The position numbers were made by a program, and so were the translations under genes. Below the pieces are notes generated by a model. It was not told the origin of the DNA, searched no databases, and saw nothing but the letters and a program-made list of their open reading frames with translations. This document shows, piece after piece, positions 21,064 to 28,105 of a stretch of 64,000 nucleotides of DNA. Source of the stretch: Cupriavidus sp. WKF15 (GTDB lineage: Bacteria > Pseudomonadota > Gammaproteobacteria > Burkholderiales > Burkholderiaceae); NCBI RefSeq assembly GCF_029278605.1, contig NZ_CP119572.1, positions 1,054,001 to 1,118,000 of the forward strand, given 5' to 3'. Every line of letters starts with the position of its first letter. Positions within the stretch are counted from its first letter, which is position 1.

Positions 21064-21161
21064 TGCCTTAGACCCGGCGATTTAACCCGCCGGGCGTGCA
21101 TTGGCGCCGAAATCGGCGACAATCGCGGAATTCGCCATTGCCCAGTCGGTCTTCCAGCCCC

Positions 21162-21761
21162 ATGCCCTTCAATATCCCGATCCTGCTGACCTGGTTGCGC
21201 GTCGCCATGATTCCCCTCGTGGTGGGCGTGTACTACCTGCCGGAAGCATGGCTGCCGATGCACACGAAGAATGTCACCGCGGCGTCCTTCTTCATCATCG
21301 CCGCAGTCACGGATTGGCTGGACGGCTTCCTGGCGCGGCGCTGGAACCAGACTTCGGCGTTCGGCGCGTTCCTGGACCCCGTGGCGGACAAGCTGATGGT
21401 CACGGCCGCGTTGCTGTCCCTGCTGGCGCTGGGCCGCGTGGCGGACCTGGTTGCGCTGGTCATCATCGGCCGCGAGATTACGATCTCGGCCTTGCGGGAG
21501 TGGATGGCGCAGATCGGCGCTTCCAAAAGCGTGGCGGTGAACTTCCTCGGCAAGCTGAAGACCACGGTGCAGATGATTGCGATCCCGATGCTGCTCTACG
21601 GCGATCGCCTGTTCGGCATCGACGCGCAGGTAATGGGCACATGGATGATCTACGTGGCCGCGGTGCTGACGCTGTGGTCGATGTTCTATTACATGAAGCT
21701 TGCATGGCCGCAGATCCGCGAGCGTGCCGGTGTCCTCAATGAGGCGCGCGCGCAAAAATGA
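21162..21761 (+). CDS. pgsA: CDP-diacylglycerol-glycerol-3-phosphate phosphatidyltransferase
   Basis: Inner-membrane enzyme making phosphatidylglycerol phosphate. The CDP-alcohol phosphotransferase motif is complete: Asp54-Gly55, Ala58-Arg59, Gly68, Asp72 and Asp76. Several hydrophobic helices span the 199-residue protein. I start at MPFNIPILLTWLR, the conserved beginning; the frame is open 22 codons further upstream without a good ribosome site. uvrC-pgsA-tRNA-Gly is a recurrent gene order in proteobacteria. Confidence 0.95.
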   Translation: MPFNIPILLTWLRVAMIPLVVGVYYLPEAWLPMHTKNVTAASFFIIAAVTDWLDGFLARRWNQTSAFGAFLDPVADKLMVTAALLSLLALGRVADLVALVIIGREITISALREWMAQIGASKSVAVNFLGKLKTTVQMIAIPMLLYGDRLFGIDAQVMGTWMIYVAAVLTLWSMFYYMKLAWPQIRERAGVLNEARAQK

Positions 21762-21780
21762 TGCTGCGCGCAAAAAGGGG

Positions 21781-21809
21781 TTGACGAACGGAACCGTTCT
21801 TTGCAATAA
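21781..21809 (+). promoter_or_regulatory. Sigma-70 promoter for the tRNA-Gly cluster
   Basis: TTGACG (21781-21786) and CAATAA (21804-21809; AATAAT one base on) are spaced 17 bases. The spacer contains the inverted repeat GAACGG-AA-CCGTTC (21786-21799). The first tRNA lies about 120 bases downstream, leaving room for a processed 5' leader. Confidence 0.65.
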
Positions 21810-21930
21810 TCTCGTTCTCGCTGCTGACGACGCAAACGAAAGCAGCAAGATAAGCCGGTTTAGCGCAAGAAGCTGTTATTTGCAGCCAGTTGCGTAGCTC
21901 ATAGGGCTGATCGGCAGGAAGTATCTCCAT

Positions 21931-22006
21931 GCGGGAGTAGCTCAGTTGGTAGAGCGCAACCTTGCCAAGGTTGAGGTCGCGAGTTCGAGACTCGTCTCCC
22001 GCTCCA
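21931..22006 (+). tRNA. tRNA-Gly (GCC), copy 1
   Basis: A 76-base cloverleaf with acceptor GCGGGAG/CTCCCGC, GTTCGAGAC in the T arm, anticodon GCC at positions 34-36 and an encoded CCA end. Reads GGC and GGU. Identical in sequence to the second copy 65 bases downstream. Confidence 0.97.
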
Positions 22007-22071
22007 GGTTGGTTCCGGGTTGGATGGCAGGCAGCTGCTTGCAGTCGGGCTCGTAGCAGTAAAAGTTGTAC

Positions 22072-22147
22072 GCGGGAGTAGCTCAGTTGGTAGAGCGCAA
22101 CCTTGCCAAGGTTGAGGTCGCGAGTTCGAGACTCGTCTCCCGCTCCA
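22072..22147 (+). tRNA. tRNA-Gly (GCC), copy 2
   Basis: Identical to copy 1 over all 76 bases, with encoded CCA. The 65-base spacer between the copies is not repeated elsewhere in the cluster. A terminator-like hairpin begins 8 bases after it. Confidence 0.97.
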
Positions 22148-22155
22148 TCCCCGAA

Positions 22156-22177
22156 GGGAAGCAGCGCTTCCCTTTTT
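22156..22177 (+). terminator. Terminator after tRNA-Gly pair
   Basis: GGGAAGC and GCTTCCC form a 7-bp stem with a 3-base loop followed by five T residues. The tRNA-Cys gene lies beyond it, so it is either a partial terminator or tRNA-Cys has its own promoter. Confidence 0.8.
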
Positions 22178-22250
22178 GTTTGGGTTGGTAACCGCAGGCG
22201 CTGCCAGCAGCGTTTGGTGAATGCGGATACAATCCAGCAGCACGTCACCT

Positions 22251-22324
22251 GGCGGGGTGGCAGAGTGGTTATGCAGCGGCCTGCAAAGCCGTGTACGCCG
22301 GTTCGATTCCGACCTCCGCCTCCA
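22251..22324 (+). tRNA. tRNA-Cys (GCA)
   Basis: A 74-base cloverleaf with acceptor GGCGGGG/CCTCCGC-type pairing, anticodon GCA within CTGCAAA and an encoded CCA end. Third member of the Gly-Gly-Cys cluster. Confidence 0.95.
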
Positions 22325-22331
22325 GTTGAGG

Positions 22332-22358
22332 AAAACAGCGCCCATCGGGCGCTGTTTT
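22332..22358. terminator. Terminator after tRNA-Cys
   Basis: AAAACAGCGCCC and GGGCGCTGTTTT are perfectly complementary, giving a strong hairpin usable in both directions. It separates the tRNA cluster from the convergent lysR-family gene. Confidence 0.88.
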
Positions 22359-22372
22359 CGTTTGTGCATCGT

Positions 22373-23284
22373 CTATGTCTGTGCGCCAACCTGTTTGGCG
22401 GTGACCCGCAGATATTCGGTAAAGGCTAACAGCCCACGTGTCGGGAACTTGTCCTGGTGCACCACCAATTGCAGCGGACGGACGATATGAGGCAGGCCCT
22501 GTCGCACCGCCACCAGCGTGCCGCGTTCCAGTTCATCGCGGACCACGTGCAGCGACAGGCAGCTCACGCCGAAGCCGCTCATCACCGCGCGCTTGATGGC
22601 CTCCGCGTTGCCGAGTTCCAGTGCGAAACGCAGCTCGCCAAGCAGCGGCATCAGTCTTTCCTCAATGATCTCGCGCGTGCCGGATCCGGGTTCGCGCACG
22701 ATCCATTCGGCATCGCGCAACCCATCGAGCGGCGCATTCGCGGCCGCAAGCGGATGGGAGGGACCAACCACTACGACCATCTCGTCGTCGCACCACGGCA
22801 TGCTGCGCAGTTCGCGCTCATGGCTCGCGCCTTCAACCAGCCCGATGTCGGCATCGAACTGCAGCAGCGAGCGCAATACGTCGCGCGTATTGCCGATTCG
22901 CAGGTCCAGCTGGCATGGTCCGCCCTGAGAGGCGCGGAAGCCAGCCATCAGCGCCGGCAGGATATAGCTGCCGATGGTATTGCTGGCGGCAATGCGCAGT
23001 TGCACCCCGGTTTGCGTCGCGAACCGCTCAAGCTCCTGTGCCTGGTCGATCAGCGACAGGGCGCGCGGAAAGAACTGTCGCCCGGTCTCGTTGATGCTCA
23101 GGCGCCGTGCCACGCGATCGAACAGGGGCCCGTCGAGCGCACGTTCCAGTTCCGCCAGCGAGGCGCTGACGGCCGACTGGGACATCGAGAGGGCGTCCGA
23201 AGCCGCAACCGTACTGCCGTGCTGTGCCACAGAGACGAAGACCTGCAGCTGGCGCAACGTCAGGCGAAGGGGTCGCTGATCCAT
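22373..23284 (-). CDS. LysR-family transcriptional regulator (YeiE-like)
   Basis: A 303-residue LysR-type regulator. The N-terminal winged helix-turn-helix (about residues 8-65) contains LRQLQVFVSVAQHGSTVAASDALSMSQSAVS; the remainder is the periplasmic-binding-protein-like effector domain. It is divergent from a YeiH-type membrane protein gene, the same arrangement as yeiE-yeiH in E. coli, so it probably controls that gene and itself. The effector is unknown from the sequence. A palindromic site lies in the shared promoter region. Confidence 0.9.
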   Translation of the reverse strand: MDQRPLRLTLRQLQVFVSVAQHGSTVAASDALSMSQSAVSASLAELERALDGPLFDRVARRLSINETGRQFFPRALSLIDQAQELERFATQTGVQLRIAASNTIGSYILPALMAGFRASQGGPCQLDLRIGNTRDVLRSLLQFDADIGLVEGASHERELRSMPWCDDEMVVVVGPSHPLAAANAPLDGLRDAEWIVREPGSGTREIIEERLMPLLGELRFALELGNAEAIKRAVMSGFGVSCLSLHVVRDELERGTLVAVRQGLPHIVRPLQLVVHQDKFPTRGLLAFTEYLRVTAKQVGAQT

Positions 23285-23296
23285 ATCGACATTTCA

Positions 23297-23318
23297 GGTA
23301 ATTCATACCGATATTACC
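23297..23318. promoter_or_regulatory. Candidate LysR-type operator
   Basis: GGTAAT and ATTACC are perfect inverted arms separated by 10 bases, 12 bases upstream of the lysR start and about 60 bases before the divergent yeiH-like gene. Size and location fit a regulatory binding site of a LysR protein (T-Nx-A dyad). Confidence 0.45.
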
Positions 23319-23379
23319 CGTTTTGCAGATTAAAGGGGGCGGGGTACGCTTCATACACCTAATCAAAACCCCTGCCGCC

Positions 23380-24465
23380 ATGTCATCCGTGTCCGCTACC
23401 AACTCCGCCCAGGCGGTTTCTTCAGCCGCCGTGCTGCCTTGGCACCAGCGCCTGCTGCCTTTGCTGCCCCTGGGGGGCGTGGCGTGGCTGGCCATGGTCC
23501 TGGCCGACCATCCAGCCATTTCGCGCTATGGCCTCAGTGCGCTGACGCTGGCGATGTGTGCTGGCATGGTCGCAGCCAACACGCTGCCCAAGCACTGGCT
23601 GCAACCGCTGGCCCCCGGCATGCAGATTGCGCGCCACTACCTGCTGCGTCTTGGCGTGGCCCTGTACGGATTGCGGCTGACGTTTGCATCGATCGCCGCG
23701 CTCGGCCTGCCCGGCATCGTGGTACCGCTTGCCATGCTGCTCGGCACCCTCCTGTTCGGTACGTTGATCGGTACAAAAGTATTCGGCCTGAGCCGCCGCG
23801 AAGCTATCCTGGTCAGCTCGGGGAGCGCCATCTGCGGCGCAGCCGCGGCGATCGCGGTGTCTTCCGTGGTGCGTACCGACGACAAGCAGACGGCGGTTGC
23901 CGTGGCCACGGTCGTGCTGTTCGGTACCGTGGGCATGCTGCTCTATCCGTACCTGTTCGAGCTGGTGACGGGCGCATGGCACTGGAATGTCAGTGAGCGC
24001 ATGTTCGGCATCTTCACCGGCGCGACGCTGCATGAAGTTGCACAGGTGATTGCAGCGGGCAAGATGATCGGCGACACCACCGCAGACGCCGCCGTGGTGG
24101 CCAAGATGGTACGTGTGCTGGCACTCGGCCCGGTGCTGCTGGTGATGGCCCTGTGGCCGAACAAGGATGCCAAGGCCCAGGGCGGTACTCCGCGCCTGAG
24201 TGGCCTGCTGAAGTCGGTGCCGTGGTTTGCCGTCGGCTTCGTGGCTGTGATGGCAGTGAACTCTGCCGGCGCCGTCCCGCAGGAATGGAAGGGTGGCCTG
24301 ATCGCTCTGGACAACTGGATGCTTGCCTGCGCCATGCTGGCCATCGGCCTGCACACGCGGATCGGCGACCTGCTGCGCGCGGGGCGCAAGCCGCTCGCCC
24401 TGGCTGGTGTGCTCTTTGTCTTCCTGATGGTCGGCGGGGCTTCGCTCTGCTACCTGATGGCCTGA
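23380..24465 (+). CDS. YeiH/UPF0324 family putative sulfate exporter
   Basis: A 361-residue inner-membrane protein with about 10 hydrophobic helices, of the YeiH/YadS (UPF0324) family. Conserved segments include LRLGVALYGLRLTF, SSGSAICGAAAAIA and FTGATLHEVAQVIAAG. Family members are annotated as sulfate exporters; the evidence for the substrate is indirect. I start at MSSVSAT (23380) because the 19 codons before it lack a ribosome site and would add a polar lead. The divergent LysR gene is the likely regulator. Confidence 0.88.
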   Translation: MSSVSATNSAQAVSSAAVLPWHQRLLPLLPLGGVAWLAMVLADHPAISRYGLSALTLAMCAGMVAANTLPKHWLQPLAPGMQIARHYLLRLGVALYGLRLTFASIAALGLPGIVVPLAMLLGTLLFGTLIGTKVFGLSRREAILVSSGSAICGAAAAIAVSSVVRTDDKQTAVAVATVVLFGTVGMLLYPYLFELVTGAWHWNVSERMFGIFTGATLHEVAQVIAAGKMIGDTTADAAVVAKMVRVLALGPVLLVMALWPNKDAKAQGGTPRLSGLLKSVPWFAVGFVAVMAVNSAGAVPQEWKGGLIALDNWMLACAMLAIGLHTRIGDLLRAGRKPLALAGVLFVFLMVGGASLCYLMA

Positions 24466-24502
24466 GCGGAAGGGCGGGATGAGGCGTCGGCCGCAGCCAG
24501 CC

Positions 24503-24589
24503 TGGTGCGGCCGACGGGACTCGAACCCGTAAGCCCGTAAGGGCGGCAGATTTTAAGTCTGCTGAGTCTACCAATTTCTCCACGGCCGC
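24503..24589 (-). tRNA. tRNA-Leu (UAA)
   Basis: An 87-base class II tRNA on the minus strand with acceptor GCGGCCG/CGGCCGC, a long variable arm, anticodon UAA in the loop CUUAAAA, GTTCGAGTC in the T arm and encoded CCA. Lies between the YeiH gene and an exported-protein gene. Confidence 0.95.
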
Positions 24590-24603
24590 GCGGAAAGCCC
24601 AAC

Positions 24604-24632
24604 ATTGTGGTGGCTGCGCATCCGGGATGCAA
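24604..24632 (-). promoter_or_regulatory. Promoter for tRNA-Leu
   Basis: On the minus strand TTGCAT and CACAAT are spaced exactly 17 bases, ending 14 bases upstream of the tRNA 5' end. The -10 is a moderate match. Confidence 0.5.
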
Positions 24633-24698
24633 GTGCGGGCTGCCAGGACTTCTCCGCAAAGCCCGTTTTCCAGCAAAAGACAGCAAAAGTGATTCTTC

Positions 24699-24761
24699 TG
24701 TTACGGCTCGTAACAATGTCGTGGGCGCCGTTGCACTCGGAAAGTTCCGAGCCACTAAAAT
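24699..24761 (+). promoter_or_regulatory. Promoter region with two palindromes before the PY-rich gene
   Basis: The first palindrome has arms TGTTACG/CGTAACA around GCT (24699-24715). The second has arms CTCGGAA/TTCCGAG around AG (24736-24751). The second lies between a TTGCAC-like -35 (24731-24736) and a TAAAAT -10 (24756-24761; spacer 19). This looks like a regulated promoter with an operator in the spacer. The regulator is not known. Confidence 0.45.
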
Positions 24762-24797
24762 AGAGTCATCAGGAAATCCGGGACAGAGGGGCAGGAA

Positions 24798-25121
24798 ATG
24801 AAACGTTGGTGGCTCGCAGCATTCGGTATCGTCGCTGGCCTTGCGTCGGGTGCGGCAATGGCCCATGTGAGTGTTGGCGTTGCGATCGGTGTGCCTGGCG
24901 TGGTTATCGGCGCGCCGGCTTACTATCCTCCGGCTCCGGTGTACTATCCGCCCGCACCGCCGGTCGTGGTGGCGCCGGCTCCGGTGTACTACGCGCCGGC
25001 TCCTGTGTACTACGGTCCGCGCTACTACGGTCCGGGTCCGCGTTATTACGGCCCGCGCTACTATGGCCCGCGTCCGTACTACGGCCCCCGTGGCTACCAC
25101 GGTCATGGCCACTGGCGCTGA
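24798..25121 (+). CDS. Exported Pro/Tyr-rich repeat protein
   Basis: A 107-residue protein with a clear signal peptide (MKRWWLAAFGIVAGLASGAAMA, cleaved before HVS). The mature part is low-complexity: PPAPVYY units (about residues 42-70) followed by YYGPR units (about 72-98) and a His-rich tail. A GGGGCAGGAA ribosome site precedes the ATG. Similar PY-rich exported proteins occur widely in Burkholderiales without assigned function; surface or cell-wall association is a guess. Followed by a strong terminator, so it is monocistronic. Confidence 0.85.
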   Translation: MKRWWLAAFGIVAGLASGAAMAHVSVGVAIGVPGVVIGAPAYYPPAPVYYPPAPPVVVAPAPVYYAPAPVYYGPRYYGPGPRYYGPRYYGPRPYYGPRGYHGHGHWR

Positions 25122-25143
25122 CAGGCAGGAAGGTTTTTGAAAG

Positions 25144-25170
25144 AAAGAGCCCCGATTCGGGGCTCTTTTG
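25144..25170 (+). terminator. Terminator after the PY-rich gene
   Basis: AGAGCCCCG and CGGGGCTCT form a 9-bp stem with a 3-base loop and a following T-rich run. Confidence 0.88.
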
Positions 25171-25282
25171 TTTTGTTCGGTTCGCCTGAGGTGGGTGGCA
25201 GGCCGTTCCTGGCAAGTTCCCTACGCCGTCCGTGCAGTCAAATTTTCTGAATAGACTGCTCAAAGGCTTGTTGATGTTCGTA

Positions 25283-25299
25283 TTAGGGTTTTCCCCTAA
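25283..25299 (+). promoter_or_regulatory. Inverted repeat before the 12-residue-repeat gene
   Basis: TTAGGG and CCCTAA flank five pyrimidines, about 90 bases before the gene at 25386. The TAGGG-TTTTC-CCCTA form resembles sites of NarL/FixJ-type response regulators, but this is only a resemblance. Confidence 0.35.
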
Positions 25300-25385
25300 A
25301 CTGCATGTGTGGCGCCGCGATGTCATACGAAGAGATCGTGTCCCGCGCGGCGCCTGTCTGTCACTGAGATAAAGGGGAATCTCTC

Positions 25386-25643
25386 ATGAACATCAAGCGT
25401 AGTTTGGCGGCAGCCGCCGCCCTGGCGGCGCTTTCCGCTATGTCGCTGCCGTCGTTTGCCGGCACGGGCAAGGTCGATCCGTTCCTGGATGGTGCCAAGG
25501 TCGGCAAGGTTGATGCGTTCACCGATGGCGCGCGCGTCGGCAAGACCGATCCCTATACCGATGGCGCCCGGATCACCAAGCCTGATCCGTTCACCGACGG
25601 TGCCCGCACCAGCAAACCGGATCCGTTTACCGACGGCGCCTGA
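25386..25643 (+). CDS. Exported protein of five 12-residue DPFTDGAR repeats
   Basis: Function not recognised. The 85-residue product has a signal peptide (residues 1-25, ending PSFA) and a mature part consisting only of five near-identical 12-residue units at 28-39, 40-51, 52-63, 64-75 and 76-85, each of the form xKxDPFTDGARx. Lys, Asp and Arg alternate regularly with aromatic and Gly residues. An AAAGGGG ribosome site precedes the ATG. The repeats are about 36 bp at DNA level but differ at third positions, so coding selection maintains them. Metal binding or envelope association are guesses. Confidence 0.82.
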   Translation: MNIKRSLAAAAALAALSAMSLPSFAGTGKVDPFLDGAKVGKVDAFTDGARVGKTDPYTDGARITKPDPFTDGARTSKPDPFTDGA

Positions 25644-25689
25644 CGCATACCAGTTCCCGGCGTCTCGCGACGTCGACTGATCTGCAACC

Positions 25690-25723
25690 TGACCCGCCTA
25701 TCGTGCGGGTCATGTTGTTTTTG
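25690..25723 (+). terminator. Terminator-like hairpin after the repeat gene
   Basis: TGACCCGC and GCGGGTCA form an 8-bp stem; the following tract TGTTGTTTTT is T-rich but interrupted. Confidence 0.6.
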
Positions 25724-25825
25724 GCAATTGTGTTTGACCCTTGCCAACGCGCCCGGCGCGGTGACTGTGACATTTGCGCGGCGCTATACTTCCGCCTCAC
25801 ACCGTATGAACATCAGGAGAGTGGT

Positions 25826-26233
25826 ATGCAGCAAAAGACCGTGCTGACGGCAGAAGACGTGAAAAAGATCATGGCCGCAGCAGAGGCCGAGGCAAAGGCG
25901 CACCAGTGGGCTGTCTCGATCGTAGTGGTGGACGATGGTGGCCACATGCTCGCCATGCAGCGCCTGGACGGCACTGCACCGATCTCGGCCTATATCGCGA
26001 CGGAGAAGGCCCGCACTTCGGCCCTGGGCCGACGCGAATCGAAGGTCTACGAAGACATGATCAACAACGGCCGCTATTCCTTTATGACTGCCCCGACGCT
26101 GCAGGGCATGCTGGAAGGCGGCGTGCCCATCGTCTGCAATGAGCAGGTCGTCGGTGCGGTAGGCGTATCGGGTGTCAAGTCGACCGAAGACGCCCAGATC
26201 GCCCGTGCCGGAATTGCCGCGCTGGGCCTCTGA
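25826..26233 (+). CDS. GlcG/HbpS-like small protein
   Basis: A 135-residue protein of the GlcG/HbpS (DUF336) family. Conserved segments are VVVDDGGHMLAMQRLDG, a central AYIATEKARTSALGR helix, and the GGVPI....VVGAVGVSG.......DAQIARAG end. Family members include haem-binding HbpS and proteins of glycolate clusters; no specific function can be fixed here. I start at ATG 25826, preceded by AGGAGAG at good spacing; the frame is open 41 codons further upstream. The hemP gene lies convergent downstream, so a role in haem handling is possible but unproven. Confidence 0.88.
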   Translation: MQQKTVLTAEDVKKIMAAAEAEAKAHQWAVSIVVVDDGGHMLAMQRLDGTAPISAYIATEKARTSALGRRESKVYEDMINNGRYSFMTAPTLQGMLEGGVPIVCNEQVVGAVGVSGVKSTEDAQIARAGIAALGL

Positions 26234-26367
26234 TCCGTTTCGCCGGAAGTCCCGCAGCTGGCTGCGGGGCTGGCAAACGCGATACTGCCATCGGCAGGCC
26301 GTTCGGCCGGCCACCCTCTCACGTCTTGTGACGGCCCGCACTGCAGTGCCGGCGCCGTGTCATTCCC

Positions 26368-26688
26368 TTACTTCGTCAGGATCAGCTTGCCGTAGCGCGT
26401 GACGCGCAGTGTGTAGATCTCGCCGTTATGGCGGATCGGCAGCGTCGTGGCACCACGCATGATGGTTTCCAGTGCGACAGGCTCGCCCGCAGGCGCATTC
26501 GGACGGCTCTCGCGAACGAGGGCCTCCAGGCGGGCGGGAATGGCCGCCACAGCGGATTTCACGGATTCGAGCGCTGATGACGCAGGTGTATCGCGCCGGC
26601 CCTGAGGGGCAACTTCCACGCGCCGCAGCGACAGGCGGCGGCGGGTAACTTCACGGGGTTGCGACAGCGGCAGGGAAAGGGTGCTCAT
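26368..26688 (-). CDS. hemP: Hemin uptake protein HemP, extended N-terminus
   Basis: Small cytoplasmic protein of the HemP family that promotes expression of haem uptake. The C-terminal 45 residues contain the family block TIMRGATTLPIRHNGEIYTLRVTRYGKLILTK. The rest of the 106-residue product is a basic N-terminal extension, longer than the 60-80 residues typical of the family. The start (MSTLSLPLS) gives the shortest frame with a plausible ribosome site; an internal start would give a classical-sized HemP. A Fur-box-like sequence lies about 95 bases upstream. Confidence 0.85.
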   Translation of the reverse strand: MSTLSLPLSQPREVTRRRLSLRRVEVAPQGRRDTPASSALESVKSAVAAIPARLEALVRESRPNAPAGEPVALETIMRGATTLPIRHNGEIYTLRVTRYGKLILTK

Positions 26689-26783
26689 TATCTGGCTCCG
26701 TTCGGCAATGAGGGATTGGCTCGCACGCCGGGCGGCCGAGGTATGGCGCGTCACCGGGGCCGTGCTTGCGATGGGATGATCAT

Positions 26784-26804
26784 AAATGAGAACCGTTATC
26801 ATTT
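26784..26804 (-). promoter_or_regulatory. Fur box upstream of hemP
   Basis: On the minus strand TGATAAC-G-GTTCTCA matches the 7-1-7 Fur pattern (TGATAAT-n-ATTATCA) with few differences, flanked by AA/TT. The position upstream of hemP implies iron repression by Fur. Confidence 0.7.
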
Positions 26805-26854
26805 CAACGGTGGCGACCAATCGTTACATACTTGGCCCAGCGATACTGCCAAAG

Positions 26855-26885
26855 AAAAAAGGCATCCCGCGGGATGCCTTTTTTT
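26855..26885. terminator. Terminator after exbD
   Basis: GGCATCCCGCGGGATGCC is a perfect stem, flanked by A6 and T7, active in both directions. It closes the exbB-exbD unit on the minus strand and insulates the hemP promoter region. Confidence 0.92.
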
Positions 26886-26907
26886 GCATAGCAAGGTCAG
26901 ACCATGC

Positions 26908-27318
26908 CTACTGTTTCGGTTCCGTGATGAAGCCGATCTTGCCCAGTCCACCATGCTGTGCGGCGGCCATGACCTCGGCCACGCGCTCATAGCGTACCTC
27001 GCGGTCCGCGCGCAGGTGCAGTTCAGGCTGCGGCTCCTGCTGGGCGGCCAGGGCAATGTTGTTCGCCAGCGCGGCATCGTCTACCTCGGTCTGGTTCCAG
27101 TAGACCTTGCCCTGGGCATCGATCGAGACGTTGATGCTCTGCGGCTTGGAATCGTTCGGCGTATTGCTTGCGCGCGGCAGATCGATCTTCACCGCATGAT
27201 TGATGACCGGGATCGTGATGATGAAGATGATCAGCAGTACCAGCATGACGTCGACCAGCGGCGTCATGTTGATTTCGCTCATCACCTCGTCATCGTCGTC
27301 GAGGGTGCCAAATGCCAT
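26908..27318 (-). CDS. exbD: Biopolymer transport protein ExbD
   Basis: Component of the proton-driven ExbB-ExbD-TonB motor in the inner membrane. The 136-residue protein has the N-terminal segment EINMTPLVDVMLVLLIIFIIT with the essential membrane Asp at about residue 23, and a periplasmic domain behind it. It follows exbB with a 24-base gap. Confidence 0.96.
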   Translation of the reverse strand: MAFGTLDDDDEVMSEINMTPLVDVMLVLLIIFIITIPVINHAVKIDLPRASNTPNDSKPQSINVSIDAQGKVYWNQTEVDDAALANNIALAAQQEPQPELHLRADREVRYERVAEVMAAAQHGGLGKIGFITEPKQ

Positions 27319-27342
27319 GATGACTTCCTTGATGCGGTGGTG

Positions 27343-28071
27343 TTACTGCCGTGCCGCGGCGAGCCGCACGGCGTTGTCTTCGGCTCGGGCGCCGGTCGGG
27401 CGGACGCGGGCGCCGGTCACGAAGTAGGCGTGCAGGTCGTGGGCAAAGCGGTTCAGCTTGGAGATGACCGACTTGTTGCCGCGCGTCAGCGCGTTGTAGC
27501 CGAGCACTGCCGGAATGGCCACGGCCAGGCCGAACGCCGTCATGATCAGTGCTTCACCGACCGGCCCGGCGACCTTGTCGATCGTCGGCACGCCCGAGGC
27601 GCCGATGCCGATCAGTGCATGATAGATGCCCCACACCGTGCCGAACAGGCCCACGAACGGCGCCGTGGAACCCACCGAAGCCAGCACCGCCAGGCCCGAC
27701 TGCATGTGTGCCACAGCGTCGTCGATCGAGCTCTTGAGCGAACGCGTCAACCAGTCGGAAATATCCATGACGTCATGCAGCTGCGGCTGGCTGGCGCGGT
27801 GGTGCTGGGCGGCGTCCTTGCCGGCGATGGCCAGCGTGCGGAACGGGTTGGCGTCGCTGGCACCCAGCGTTTCCAGGGCATGGTCGAAGTCGTCCGAGTG
27901 CCAGAAGCGCTTTTCCGCGCCATGCGCCATCTTCTTCAGGCGAACCAGATCCCACGCCTTCGTAAGGATCACGATCCACGACAAGAGCGACATGATCAGC
28001 AGAATGATGGCCGTCGCACGCATGACGAAATCGCCTTGCGACCAGAGGTGGGAAAGTCCGAGGTCCTGCAT
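27343..28071 (-). CDS. exbB: MotA/TolQ/ExbB proton channel protein ExbB
   Basis: Channel subunit of the TonB energising complex. Three membrane segments are visible in the 242-residue protein, at about residues 15-38, 133-160 and 172-195. The conserved block VGLFGTVWGIYHALIGIG lies in the second and GPVGEALIMTAFGLAVAIPAV in the third. The cytoplasmic loop is between the first and second. It is located between tonB and exbD in one operon. Confidence 0.96.
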   Translation of the reverse strand: MQDLGLSHLWSQGDFVMRATAIILLIMSLLSWIVILTKAWDLVRLKKMAHGAEKRFWHSDDFDHALETLGASDANPFRTLAIAGKDAAQHHRASQPQLHDVMDISDWLTRSLKSSIDDAVAHMQSGLAVLASVGSTAPFVGLFGTVWGIYHALIGIGASGVPTIDKVAGPVGEALIMTAFGLAVAIPAVLGYNALTRGNKSVISKLNRFAHDLHAYFVTGARVRPTGARAEDNAVRLAAARQ

Positions 28072-28105
28072 GTTGGTTCCTGGTGAGTTCGTTGTTAGGT
28101 TGAGA

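Noticed and set aside
25460..25640. Regular 36-base repeats as a possible CRISPR array
   Set aside because: They are direct in-frame coding repeats without spacers, with third-position differences, within an exported-protein gene.
26252..26269. Hairpin CCCGCAG/CTGCGGG after the GlcG-like gene
   Set aside because: A stem exists but no T-tract follows and the loop lies in GC-rich sequence; not enough for a terminator call.
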